Under the pieces are notes generated by a model. The model was not told the origin of the DNA. It saw nothing but the letters and a program-made list of their open reading frames with translations, and ran no database searches. A program made the translations under genes and the position numbers. 64,000 nucleotides of DNA from Inquilinus sp. Marseille-Q2685 (GTDB lineage: Bacteria; Pseudomonadota; Alphaproteobacteria; DSM-16000; Inquilinaceae): contig NZ_CAKAKL010000001.1 in assembly GCF_916619195.1 (NCBI RefSeq), positions 1,612,001-1,676,000 on the forward strand. Reading direction: 5' to 3'. Positions 43,576 through 53,441 of this stretch are shown piece by piece (positions within the stretch are counted from its first letter, which is position 1; each line of letters starts with the position of its first letter).

Positions 43576-44085
43576 TCACCCAATCGCCTTCGTCATCTCC
43601 AACCAGGTCGGCCGGTCGTAGCCGGGATGGGCGTGCAGCGCGCCCTCGGCGAAGCCGAGCGAGGCGAAGAACCGGCGGTTGCCGTCCAGCGCCAGGCGGA
43701 CGCCGAGCGTCAGCCGCCCCCCGCCCAGCCGCCGCGCCTCCGCCTCGGCCGCCGCCATCAGCGCCCGGCCGACGCCGCCGCGGCGATGCGCGCGGGCCAC
43801 CGCGACCCGGCCGATATAGATGTCGCCGCCGTCGCGCCGCTGCAGGAACAGGCAGCCGACCGCCGCGCCGCCCACCTCGGCCACCAGCCCGTGCTCGCGG
43901 TCCAGCAGCGCCGCCACGCTCTCCGCCGTCTCGCGCACCGCGCTGGGCGGCGGGTCGAGCCGGTCGATGTAATCCGCGAAGGCGCCGCGGATCAGCGCCA
44001 CCACCGCCGCGATCTCCACCGCGTCGCCGCGCATCGGCCGCACCGTCACGGCCACCCCGCCGCCGCCCTGCCCCGTCTTCGCCAT
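43576..44085 (-). CDS. GNAT-family N-acetyltransferase
   Basis: The 169-residue protein has the GNAT fold. Motif A is IYIGRVAVARAHRRGGVGRALMAAAEAEARRLG with the R-x-x-G-x-G/A acetyl-CoA loop (RRGGVGRA), and motif B is LALDGNRRFFASLGFAE. The acceptor substrate is unknown. ATG 44085 is chosen; the longer open frame overlaps the divergent exported-protein gene and would lack family similarity. Confidence 0.88.
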   Translation of the reverse strand: MAKTGQGGGGVAVTVRPMRGDAVEIAAVVALIRGAFADYIDRLDPPPSAVRETAESVAALLDREHGLVAEVGGAAVGCLFLQRRDGGDIYIGRVAVARAHRRGGVGRALMAAAEAEARRLGGGRLTLGVRLALDGNRRFFASLGFAEGALHAHPGYDRPTWLEMTKAIG

Positions 44086-44177
44086 CGAAAAGCCCCGAGT
44101 CGCCTGCCCCAATATGCAGTGCCAGACTGCGGCCGGCGGAGACAGCCCCGCCCAAGGCAGATTCGAAGGGGGAGACC

Positions 44178-45317
44178 ATGACTCATCGCGTGACAGCGGG
44201 CGTCGCGACCTTGGCCGCACTGCTTGCGGCGGCGCCGGCCTGGGCCCAGAGCGGCAACCGCGGCCTGCAGACCGTGACCGACGGCGCCAAGGTCACCGGC
44301 CACATGACCATCGACTTCAACTCGCGCAGCGTCCGCAACAGCAACGGCCTCGACGTCTACAGCATCGAGAATCTCACGGTCGCGGACCTGATGGCCTATT
44401 CCGGCTCGGCCCAGCGCAAGCCGGAGGACACCATCACCTACAGCCTCAAGATCGACGTCAACAACCCGCAGAACCCGAGCCAGGTGGCCAAGGAAGTGGC
44501 GATCCTGCGCGGCGAGACGCCGATCGACGAGGGCGGGCGCTACCAGCCCGAATCCGGCAATCTGCGGCTCGACATCGTCAAGGGCCAGCAATCCAGCGGG
44601 AAGTTCGGCGGCGTCATCCAGGGCCGCGAGGTGACCCGCTGGTGGGAGCTGGGCGAGCAGATCAGCCGCGCCTCCAAGGCCGCCGACAAGCTGTATTCCC
44701 GCACCGTCAACGGCAAGGTGGTGACGATCCAGGTGAAGAACCCGGACCCGCTGTCCTTCCAGGGGCTGGTGCTGGCGCCGGGCCCGTTCTCCTTCCTGCC
44801 GCAGACGCGGGTGTCGGGCAATCTCGACTACGATTACGAGCTCGGCAACTGGCTGACCGACAACAACGGCATCACCTTTCAATACGCCGTCGGCAACCAG
44901 GCCTACACCGACAAGGTCACCGGCTCGATCCGCTATGTCGAGGAAGAGGGCAACTTCACCGACGCCAAGGGGCAGAGCCGCAACTACACCGGCTATTACG
45001 ACTACAACCTGCGCTTCAACGAGCCGGTGGTGAAGCCGGAGGAAGCCTTCTTCGGCGGCGAGAACAAGGATGCCGATGTCGAGGCGTTCTTCGGCACGGT
45101 GGAGCAGGACCAGGCCGGGCTCTACGGCCGCGTCTACTACCTCGACAGCGAGGATGGCTGCCGCCGCGAGAAGAACGAATCCGGTCAGATGGAATGCATC
45201 GGCCCGACCCGGTCGGAGGTGTATTGGGACCTGAAGCCGGTGAAGCTGACCTACAGCCAGCTCGGCAACTGGTTCAAGCTCGAGCCGCTGATGATCGGGC
45301 CGTTCAACGACGAGTGA
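44178..45317 (+). CDS. Conserved exported protein of unknown function
   Basis: The 379-residue protein has a clear signal peptide (MTHRVTAGVATLAALLAAAP then AWA^QSG). The mature part is acidic, rich in Asn, Tyr and Asp and probably mostly beta, with sequences such as KVTGHMTIDFNSRSVRNSNGLDVY, WWELGEQISRASKAADKLYSR and GYYDYNLRFNEPVVKPEEAFFGGE. It has only two Cys, near the C-terminus (EDGCRREKNESGQMECIG), suitable for one disulfide. No known domain was recognised. A periplasmic or surface role is inferred only from the signal peptide. Confidence 0.75.
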   Translation: MTHRVTAGVATLAALLAAAPAWAQSGNRGLQTVTDGAKVTGHMTIDFNSRSVRNSNGLDVYSIENLTVADLMAYSGSAQRKPEDTITYSLKIDVNNPQNPSQVAKEVAILRGETPIDEGGRYQPESGNLRLDIVKGQQSSGKFGGVIQGREVTRWWELGEQISRASKAADKLYSRTVNGKVVTIQVKNPDPLSFQGLVLAPGPFSFLPQTRVSGNLDYDYELGNWLTDNNGITFQYAVGNQAYTDKVTGSIRYVEEEGNFTDAKGQSRNYTGYYDYNLRFNEPVVKPEEAFFGGENKDADVEAFFGTVEQDQAGLYGRVYYLDSEDGCRREKNESGQMECIGPTRSEVYWDLKPVKLTYSQLGNWFKLEPLMIGPFNDE

Positions 45318-45335
45318 GCCTCGCTTCTTCCTTCC

Positions 45336-45415
45336 CTGTCATTGCCGGGCTTGACCCGGCAATCCAGAAGATGTCGACAGTCTCTGGATGCCCGGATCAA
45401 GCCCGGGCATGACAG
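45336..45415. repeat. Dispersed double-hairpin repeat, 80-bp CCGGG-stem variant
   Basis: The left arm folds on itself (ATTGCCGGG-CTTGA-CCCGGCAAT, 45341-45363). So does the right arm, with another stem sequence (ATGCCCGG-N7-CCGGGCAT, 45388-45410). The whole is bounded by CTGTCAT and ATGACAG. The copy at 57871 has the two arm types in swapped order. Confidence 0.8.
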
Positions 45416-45433
45416 CTTTAGGGGCGCGAAAGG

Positions 45434-45988
45434 CTACCCCGGCAGCGCCCCGCCGCCATGGCCATGGTCGCCGCCATGCGTCTCGTCGCCGGCCGAGGAC
45501 ACCTCGACCTCGCGGAAGCGCACCCGGTTCTGCCGCGCCACGGTGGCCCGGCGCAGCTCATCCAGCCGGGTCTCCGGCATGGCGATCGGGCCGATCAGTA
45601 TGTTCGGGGCCGACTGGTCGCGCGTGGTCAGTCCGACCGTGCCCAGCCCCAGCACCAGCCAGTGCAGCGGCCGCGACAGCGAGAAGTCGCGCACCCGGAA
45701 CAGCTCCACCTCCTCGCGCTTCCGCACCAGGAAGCCTGAGCGGATGATCAGCCGCTCGCTGGTGAGCTCGTAGCTGGTCAGCCAGCGCCAGGCGGTCCAG
45801 ACCAGGGCCAGAACGATCGGCACCGCGGCCAGCGGTCCGCCGACGAGGCCGAGCAGCACCGCCAGCACGATGGCCGGCACCCAGATGTAAAAGGTCGCGC
45901 GCAACGCGGTGCGGATCTTCCAGATCACGGTCTCGCCGGCGGCCCCGGTCGGAGTATCCTGGGCGGCGTCCCGGGTGGTCTCGGCCAT
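45434..45988 (-). CDS. PH domain-containing membrane protein (bPH2/DUF304 type)
   Basis: The 184-residue protein has two adjacent membrane helices (about 32-72, [37 protein letters not shown]). A bacterial PH-like domain follows ([48 protein letters not shown]). The C-terminal tail is Gly/His-rich ([14 protein letters not shown]) and could bind metal. The start at 45988 gives better ribosome-site spacing than the adjacent ATG at 45991. The function of this family is not known in detail. Confidence 0.85.
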   Translation of the reverse strand: MAETTRDAAQDTPTGAAGETVIWKIRTALRATFYIWVPAIVLAVLLGLVGGPLAAVPIVLALVWTAWRWLTSYELTSERLIIRSGFLVRKREEVELFRVRDFSLSRPLHWLVLGLGTVGLTTRDQSAPNILIGPIAMPETRLDELRRATVARQNRVRFREVEVSSAGDETHGGDHGHGGGALPG

Positions 45989-46074
45989 CATTGCTCCCCT
46001 TGGCTGATGCCGGAGCGAAGGGTACGGTCGAACGGCACGGCCGTCCATCCGCGTCCGCCGGCACAGGAGAGACG

Positions 46075-46989
46075 ATGAGCTGGCAACCGACCCGCGATCC
46101 CGCCGTCGGCGAGACGCCCTGCCCCTTCATCGAGACCGTGGTGATCCCGCGCACCGCCGACATCGGCGGCTTCGAGGTGCGGCGCGCCGTGCCGTCGATG
46201 CAGAAGCGCTCGGTCGGCCCCTTCGTCTTCGTCGATGAGATGGGCCCGACCCTGTTCGGCGCCGGCGAAGGCATCGACGTGCCGCCGCACCCGCATATCG
46301 GCCTGGCCACCGTGACCTATCTGTTCGCCGGGGAGCAGACGCATCGCGACAGCCTGGGCACCCGCCAGCTGATCCGCCCCGGCGACGTCAACTGGATGAC
46401 CGCCGGCAGCGGCATCGCCCATTCCGAGCGCACGCCGCCGGCCCTGCGCGCCAGCGGATCGACCCTGTTCGGGGTGCAGACCTGGGTGGCCCTGCCCGCC
46501 CCCTATGAGGAGGTGGCCCCTAGCTTCGCCCATCACGGCGTCGACGACCTGCCGGTGATCGAGGATGCCGGCAAGTCCGTGCGGCTGATCGTCGGTTCGG
46601 CCTATGGCGCGCGCTCGCCGGTCGCCACCTTCTCCGAGACGCTCTATCTCGACGCGGCGCTGCAGGCCGGGGCGGTGCTGCCGCTGCCGGCCGAGCATGA
46701 GGAGCGGGCGGTCTATGTCGTCTCCGGCAGTGTCCGGATCGGCGGCGACGACTTCCCGCCGCAGCGCCTGCTGGTGCTGCGCCCCGGCGACATGGTCGAG
46801 GTCCAGGCGCTGGAGGAGACGCGCCTCCTGGTGTTCGGCGGCGAGCCGCTCGACGGCCCGCGCAAGCTGTGGTGGAACTTCGTCGCCCGCAGCCGCGAGC
46901 GCATCGAGCAGGCCAAGGAAGACTGGCGCGAGGGCCGCTTCGGCACCATCCCGGACGAGACCGAGCGGCTGCCGCTGCCGGAGCGGTGA
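46075..46989 (+). CDS. Pirin family protein
   Basis: The 304-residue bicupin has a metal site given by [43 protein letters not shown] (HPHIG-x-TVTYL is diagnostic) and [16 protein letters not shown]. Pirins bind iron; some are quercetinases and some influence transcription or metabolism, and the sequence does not decide between these. Two cupin halves of normal length are present. It is divergent from the PH-domain gene and monocistronic. Confidence 0.92.
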   Translation: MSWQPTRDPAVGETPCPFIETVVIPRTADIGGFEVRRAVPSMQKRSVGPFVFVDEMGPTLFGAGEGIDVPPHPHIGLATVTYLFAGEQTHRDSLGTRQLIRPGDVNWMTAGSGIAHSERTPPALRASGSTLFGVQTWVALPAPYEEVAPSFAHHGVDDLPVIEDAGKSVRLIVGSAYGARSPVATFSETLYLDAALQAGAVLPLPAEHEERAVYVVSGSVRIGGDDFPPQRLLVLRPGDMVEVQALEETRLLVFGGEPLDGPRKLWWNFVARSRERIEQAKEDWREGRFGTIPDETERLPLPER

Positions 46990-47016
46990 CGGTGCTGATA
47001 AACGATGATCCGACCC

Positions 47017-47517
47017 TTACTGGGTCAGGGTCAGTTCCGCGGCTTGGCCCGGCCGGACATCGACCTCGCCCCAAATGGCGTCGCCCACGGCCGGGTATCC
47101 CACCGGGAAGATCACGGCGATCACAGCAATCCAGCGACCGGGCTTAAGATTCTCTATGGTGAAGCGGCCGTCCAGATCGCATACGGCCGATCGCCCGATG
47201 CCGTGGTCTCGCAAGCGGGTGATCTCGGAGCTGTCCGTATCCCAACCGCGTCTGAGGGACATCGCCCACTCGCGGGTGTATGCCGTCGCGGGCGTGATGA
47301 TGACCAGCTGACGCGCACAGGGGACGATGCGGCGACCGCGGTCACGCAGGAATCCCTGACCCAGGATCGCGCCGTCGCCCGGCCCTGCATATGCCGAATA
47401 CTCCGCTGGATCAAAGCGTTGCGTCATCTTGTGGTTGCAACCGACCAGCACGACGGCCAGCAGCGACAGGATCGCGAACCCGGCGAAATTGAGTCTCGTC
47501 AGCAAGATGCCCCCCAT
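47017..47517 (-). CDS. Putative lipoprotein of unknown function
   Basis: The 166-residue protein has a lipoprotein signal peptide (TRLNFAGFAILSLLAVVLVGC, lipobox LVGC near residue 27). The mature part contains two further Cys and ends with DGRFTIENLKPGRWIAVIAVIF, a strand pattern like carboxypeptidase-regulatory or transthyretin-type beta sandwiches. No catalytic motif was seen. Base use is less GC-biased than that of its neighbours. It is convergent with the pirin gene. Confidence 0.65.
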   Translation of the reverse strand: MGGILLTRLNFAGFAILSLLAVVLVGCNHKMTQRFDPAEYSAYAGPGDGAILGQGFLRDRGRRIVPCARQLVIITPATAYTREWAMSLRRGWDTDSSEITRLRDHGIGRSAVCDLDGRFTIENLKPGRWIAVIAVIFPVGYPAVGDAIWGEVDVRPGQAAELTLTQ

Positions 47518-47536
47518 GCAGCGCGCCAACTCGCGA

Positions 47537-48445
47537 TTATTGGCCTGCCGTAGCGTCCTGCGCCAGATGCTCCACCAGCCGCCTGGCATGAACCGGCAGG
47601 GCGTCGAGGCGGCGGACGCAGATCGACAGGCGGCGCAGCGCCCAAGGATCGGACAGCGGCACTGCCCGGACCGCCATGCTGCGGCGGCAGCGCCGCGCCG
47701 CCGTCTCCGGCACCACCGCCAGGCCGACGCCCTGCTCCACCATCCTGCATACGGCGTCGAAGCCGCCGAGCCGGACCCGCAGCTTGAGCGGACGGCCGGC
47801 CCGGGCGGCGTGGCGGGCGAGATGGTCCTGCAGCGCGCTGCCGGGGCTCAGGCCCACGAAATCCTCGCCCAGCGCCTCGGCGAAGGCGATGCGGCGGCGG
47901 GCGGCCAGCGGGTGGCCGCGCGGCACCGCCAGCACCAGCCGGTCGATCCGGAACGGGATGCGCTCCAGCCCTTCGACCCCGCCGCCCTCGGCCATGTCCG
48001 CGACGATGCCGAGATCGGCCAGCCCGGCGGCCACCGCCTCGACGATGGCGTGGCTCGGCCGCTCCTCCAGGTCGATGTCGATGCGGGGATGGGCGGCCAG
48101 CCATGCGGCCAGGGGCTCGGGCAGGAACTCGGTCACCGCCGCGGTGTTGCCGAGGATGCGGACATGGCCCTTGAGGCCGCGGGCATAGTCGCCGAGCTCG
48201 CCGCGCAGCCGCTCCATCTGCTGCAGCACCAGCCGGGCGTGGTGCAGCACCGCCTCGCCGGCCGGGGTCGGGGCCACGCCGCGCCGGCCGCGCCGCAGCA
48301 GCGCCGTGCCGGCCGCCGCCTCCATGCCGCGGATGCGGGCGCTGGCCGAGGCGAGAGCCAGGCTCGCCCGCTCGGCGCCGGCGGTGATGCTGCCGGCCTC
48401 GGCGACATGCAGGAACAGGCGCAGATCGGTCAGGTCGAAGCGCAT
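47537..48445 (-). CDS. LysR-family transcriptional regulator
   Basis: This LysR protein (about 302 residues) has the N-terminal HTH FDLTDLRLFLHVAEAGSITAGAERASLALASASARIRGMEAAAG. The effector domain includes LPEPLAAWLAAHPRIDIDLEERPSHAIVEAVAAGLADLGIVAD and CRMVEQGVGLAVVPE. It is divergent from a TSUP permease, probably its target, and its ribosome site directly follows a 17-bp perfect hairpin. ATG 48445 fits the GGAGGAGG site better than GTG 48451. Confidence 0.92.
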   Translation of the reverse strand: MRFDLTDLRLFLHVAEAGSITAGAERASLALASASARIRGMEAAAGTALLRRGRRGVAPTPAGEAVLHHARLVLQQMERLRGELGDYARGLKGHVRILGNTAAVTEFLPEPLAAWLAAHPRIDIDLEERPSHAIVEAVAAGLADLGIVADMAEGGGVEGLERIPFRIDRLVLAVPRGHPLAARRRIAFAEALGEDFVGLSPGSALQDHLARHAARAGRPLKLRVRLGGFDAVCRMVEQGVGLAVVPETAARRCRRSMAVRAVPLSDPWALRRLSICVRRLDALPVHARRLVEHLAQDATAGQ

Positions 48446-48458
48446 CGGCACCTCCTCC

Positions 48459-48499
48459 GACGGAGCCAGCCTTCGCCCTGGCCGAAGGCTGGCTCCGTC
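48459..48499. promoter_or_regulatory. 17-bp perfect inverted repeat in the LysR-TSUP intergenic region
   Basis: GACGGAGCCAGCCTTCG (48459-48475) and its exact complement (48483-48499) flank a 7-nt spacer. It lies between two divergent starts, so it is not a terminator. In the LysR mRNA the hairpin abuts the GGAGGAGG ribosome site. It could be an operator, a leader structure, or both. Confidence 0.6.
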
Positions 48500-48543
48500 C
48501 TTCCCACATTGTCGCCGGCGGCGGCTCCGAGCAAGCTCCGGCC

Positions 48544-49284
48544 ATGACCGACCCGCTGCTGCTCCTCGTCGCCCTCACCTTCCTGCTCGCCGGCTTCGTC
48601 AAGGGCGTGGTCGGGCTCGGCCTGCCGACGGTGGCGATGGGGCTGCTCGGCCTGGCCATGGCGCCGGCCCAGGCCGCGGCACTGCTGGTGGTGCCGTCGC
48701 TGGTGACCAATCTCTGGCAGCTCTTCGCCGGGCCGCGCTTCGGCGGGCTGCTGCGCCGGCTGTGGCCGATGATGGCCGGGATCTGCCTTGGCACCTGGGC
48801 CGGGGCCGGCCTCTTGACCGGCACTGGCGCCGGGCGCGCCACCACCGCGCTCGGCGCGGCGCTGGTCGTCTACGCCGCGATCGGCCTGGCGGGTCCGCGC
48901 TTCTCGGTGCCGCCCCGGGCGGAGCGCTGGTGGTCGGCCCCGGTCGGCGCCGCCACCGGCCTGGTCACCGCCGCCACCGGGGTCTTCGTCATCCCGGCAG
49001 TGCCGTTCCTGCAGGCGCTGGGGCTGGAGAAGGAGGACCTGGTGCAGGCGCTGGGCCTGTCCTTCACCGTCTCGACCCTGGCGCTGGCCGCCGGCCTGGC
49101 GCGGGACGGCGCCTTCCCGCTGGCGGCCGCCGGCACCTCGCTGCTGGCGCTGGCGCCGGCGCTGCTCGGCATGGCCGCCGGGCAATGGCTGCGCCTCAGG
49201 GTACGGCCGGAGGTGTTCCGGCGCTGGTTCTTCCTCGGGCTGCTGCTGCTCGGCCTCGACCTGGCGCTGCGGCCGCTGCTGTGA
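48544..49284 (+). CDS. TSUP (TauE/SafE) family sulfite/organosulfonate permease
   Basis: The 246-residue protein has about eight membrane helices in two repeats: LTFLLAGFVKGVVGLGLPTVAMGLLGL and APVGAATGLVTAATGVFVIPAVPFLQALGLEKEDLVQALGLSFTVSTLALA. Both are typical TauE/SafE motifs. Substrates of this family include sulfite, sulfoacetate and other small anions; none is indicated here. The divergent LysR gene is the likely regulator. Confidence 0.92.
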   Translation: MTDPLLLLVALTFLLAGFVKGVVGLGLPTVAMGLLGLAMAPAQAAALLVVPSLVTNLWQLFAGPRFGGLLRRLWPMMAGICLGTWAGAGLLTGTGAGRATTALGAALVVYAAIGLAGPRFSVPPRAERWWSAPVGAATGLVTAATGVFVIPAVPFLQALGLEKEDLVQALGLSFTVSTLALAAGLARDGAFPLAAAGTSLLALAPALLGMAAGQWLRLRVRPEVFRRWFFLGLLLLGLDLALRPLL

Positions 49285-49293
49285 CGCCGCCTG

Positions 49294-50826
<1,533 letters not shown>

Positions 50827-50959
50827 TCTCCCCCCGCGGATGTCCGCAAAGCGTCATCCGCCTGCAATAGCACGCGGCGGGAGGATGGGCGAGATCGGGG
50901 CTTGCCAGCCGCTAGGCCTTGGGTCCTGATATCGTCTGACATTCCCGCGAGGACCAGCC

Positions 50960-52126
50960 ATGAAGATCGACCCGATGATCGCCGGCTTCGCCGACGAGCT
51001 GACCGAATGGCGCCGGGACATCCACGCCCATCCCGAGCTGGGCTTCGAGGAGCACCGCACCAGCGCCCTGGTGGCGGAGCGGCTGCGCGCCTTCGGCTGC
51101 GAGGTGGCGACCGGGATCGGCAGGACCGGCGTGGTCGGCACGCTGAGGGTCGGCAACAATCCGCGGGCGATCGCGCTGCGCGCCGACATGGACGCGCTGC
51201 CGATGCAGGAGGCGAACGGCTTCGGCCACCGGTCGCGGACCGCCGGCACCATGCATGCCTGCGGCCATGACGGCCACACCACCATGCTGCTGGGCGCGGC
51301 CCGCTATCTGGCGGCGACACGCAACTTCGACGGCACGGTGCACTTCATCTTCCAGCCGGCCGAGGAGGGCCGCGGCGGCGCCCAGGCGATGATCGCCGAC
51401 GGGCTGTTCGACCAGTTCCCCTGCGAGGCCGTGTTCGGCATGCACAACTTCCACACGCTGGAGGCCGGCCGGGTCATGGTCCGCCCGGGCGCGACCATGT
51501 CCGGCGGCGGCATCTTCGACATCGAGATCGCCGGCCGCGGCGCCCATGGCGCGCTGCCGGAGACGGGGGTCGACCCGGTGCTGATCGCCGCGCATGTGGT
51601 GACGGCGCTGCAGAGCGTGGTGGCCCGCAACGTCGCCGCCCTCGATTCCGCCGTGGTCAGCGTCACCCAGATCCATGCCGGCGACGCCTACAACGTGATC
51701 CCCGACACCGCCGTGCTGCGCGGCACCTTCCGCGCGCTGCGGATGGAGGTGCTGGAGGCGCTGAAGGCGCGGATCGAGACGATCGCCCGCGACGTCGCCG
51801 CCGCCTTCGGCGGCCGGGCCGAGCCCAAGGTGCAGATCAAGGTCATTCCCGTGATCAACGACGACGCGGAGACGGCCTGGGTCGCCGAGGCCGCGGTGGA
51901 GGCGTTGGGCGCCGATGCGGTCGACGGCGACGGCGCCATCGTCATGGCGTCGGAGGATTTCGCCTACATGCTGGCGGAGAAGCCGGGCGCCTTCCTGTTC
52001 ATCGGCAACGGCAAGGGCAGCGTTCCGGTGCACAACCCGCATTACGACTTCAACGACGAGATCCTGCCGGTCGGCGCCACGCTGTGGTCGCGGCTGGTGG
52101 AGACCCGGCTGAAGAAGACGGGGTGA
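50960..52126 (+). CDS. M20-family amidohydrolase (HipO-like)
   Basis: The 388-residue zinc-dependent peptidase-fold enzyme has ALRADMDALPMQEANG and GTMHACGHDGHTTMLLGAARYL, which carry the HACGHDGH metal ligands. FIFQPAEEGRGGAQAMIADG has the catalytic Glu pair and metal Glu, then GMHNFHTLEAGRV follows. The dimerisation domain lies between about 180 and 300 (RGAHGALPETGVDPV). Enzymes of this group hydrolyse N-acyl amino acids, hippurate or IAA conjugates; the substrate is not defined. Confidence 0.93.
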   Translation: MKIDPMIAGFADELTEWRRDIHAHPELGFEEHRTSALVAERLRAFGCEVATGIGRTGVVGTLRVGNNPRAIALRADMDALPMQEANGFGHRSRTAGTMHACGHDGHTTMLLGAARYLAATRNFDGTVHFIFQPAEEGRGGAQAMIADGLFDQFPCEAVFGMHNFHTLEAGRVMVRPGATMSGGGIFDIEIAGRGAHGALPETGVDPVLIAAHVVTALQSVVARNVAALDSAVVSVTQIHAGDAYNVIPDTAVLRGTFRALRMEVLEALKARIETIARDVAAAFGGRAEPKVQIKVIPVINDDAETAWVAEAAVEALGADAVDGDGAIVMASEDFAYMLAEKPGAFLFIGNGKGSVPVHNPHYDFNDEILPVGATLWSRLVETRLKKTG

Positions 52127-52129
52127 GCG

Positions 52130-52477
52130 TCACCGGCCGTCGCCGCCGGTGTCGCCGTGCGAGGCGCGGATCTCCAGGATCTGCACCTCGGTCGGCAGCT
52201 CGATCAGGAACTCCGCGTCCCGGTCCAGATGGTGGATCCGGGTCGGATCGCTGCCGGTGAACCGCGCCATCGCCTCGACGCTCTCCCAATAGGAGATCGT
52301 CATGAACTCGGAGTGGGTGTCGCGGTCCTCGCGGAAGGTCTGCACCCCCAGCGCCTTCTCGATCAGGGGTTTGATCCCGACCTCGTAATTGTAGGCCTCG
52401 TACTCGTCGGCCCGCTCGGGCCGGGTGCGGCCGCGCCAGATCCGGGCGATTGCGGGTCGCTTGGCATTGTCGCTCAT
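52130..52477 (-). CDS. Antibiotic biosynthesis monooxygenase (ABM) domain protein
   Basis: The 115-residue protein has a dimeric ferredoxin-like ABM fold. RIWRGRTRPERADEYEAYNYEVGIKPLIE is strand 1 and helix 1, and FMTISYWESVEAMARFTGSD carries the conserved W-x-S/D motif. Such proteins act as small monooxygenases or ligand-binding proteins. It is in the same orientation as, and 10 bp downstream of, the alpha/beta hydrolase gene, so the two may act together. Confidence 0.85.
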   Translation of the reverse strand: MSDNAKRPAIARIWRGRTRPERADEYEAYNYEVGIKPLIEKALGVQTFREDRDTHSEFMTISYWESVEAMARFTGSDPTRIHHLDRDAEFLIELPTEVQILEIRASHGDTGGDGR

Positions 52478-52487
52478 CGTCTCCTCC

Positions 52488-53375
52488 TCAAGCGCCGTGC
52501 ACGCGGCCGAGAAAGTCCCGCGCGAGGTGCACGATCTCGTCGAGATTGGTCTCCAGCGCCCAATGACCGCCGTCGAGCAGGTGGAACTCCGCTCCCGGCA
52601 GATCGCGCAGATACGCCTTCGCCGACGCCTCGGGCATGTAGCCGTCCTGCGGGCCCCAGGCGATCAGCGTCGGCGGGCGGTGCTCGCGCAGATAGGCCTG
52701 GTAGCGGGGGAACCAGCCCAGATTCTCCTTCAACCCTTCCATCAGCCCGACCGCGATCTCGCGGCGCTTGGGCGTGTCCATCAGCGGCCAGTGCAGCGTC
52801 CACAGATCCGGCGGGATGCGCTCGGCGAGATCGTCGCGGACGTCGTTCAGGAACTCGTCGCGGAAGCCTTCCTCGCTGCCCGCCGCGACGAGCCTGGCGC
52901 GCGCCTCGGCCGTCGGGTGGGCGAAGTAGTCCGTCAGGAAGGCGTATTTCGGGCCGAGCGCGTCCTCGTAGATGTCGCCGTTCTGGACGATCAGCGCCGC
53001 GATGCGGTCCGGCCGCCGGATCGCCAGGCGCAGGCCGATCTGCGAGCCGTAGTCGTGCAGGTAGAGGGCGAAGCGCTCGAGCCCCAGCACCTCGACCAAT
53101 CGCTCCAGGAATCCGGCATAGCCGTCGAAGTCGTAGGCGAAGCCTTCGGGCGTGTCGCTGTGGCCGAAGCCGGGGAAGTCCGGCGCGACCAGGCGCCAGC
53201 GATCGGCCAGCGCCGGCATCAGATTGCGGAACTGGTAGGAGGAGCAGGGATAGCCGTGCGGCAGCAGGACGGCGGGCGCATCCTCGCGCCCGGCTTCGCG
53301 GGTGAAGATCCGGATCCCGTCGATCGTGACAAAGCGGTGCCGGACGCTCCGGTCGGCATTGGCGGGTAGGATCAT
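52488..53375 (-). CDS. Alpha/beta hydrolase, epoxide-hydrolase-like
   Basis: The 295-residue hydrolase has the oxyanion HGYP at 40-43, DFPGFGHSD, and nucleophile Asp108 in LYLHDYGSQIGL. An Asp rather than Ser nucleophile indicates the epoxide hydrolase/haloalkane dehalogenase branch. The acid lies near the C-terminus and the catalytic His in LLDGGHWALE. A cap domain lies between about 135 and 220. An AraC regulator is encoded upstream on the same strand and probably controls this gene and the ABM gene. Confidence 0.88.
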   Translation of the reverse strand: MILPANADRSVRHRFVTIDGIRIFTREAGREDAPAVLLPHGYPCSSYQFRNLMPALADRWRLVAPDFPGFGHSDTPEGFAYDFDGYAGFLERLVEVLGLERFALYLHDYGSQIGLRLAIRRPDRIAALIVQNGDIYEDALGPKYAFLTDYFAHPTAEARARLVAAGSEEGFRDEFLNDVRDDLAERIPPDLWTLHWPLMDTPKRREIAVGLMEGLKENLGWFPRYQAYLREHRPPTLIAWGPQDGYMPEASAKAYLRDLPGAEFHLLDGGHWALETNLDEIVHLARDFLGRVHGA

Positions 53376-53441
53376 GGCTCCGTCTCCGTGATGAGGGGGA
53401 CGAGGCGCGGCCGTCGGGACGGCGGCGCCGATGGCCAAGAG

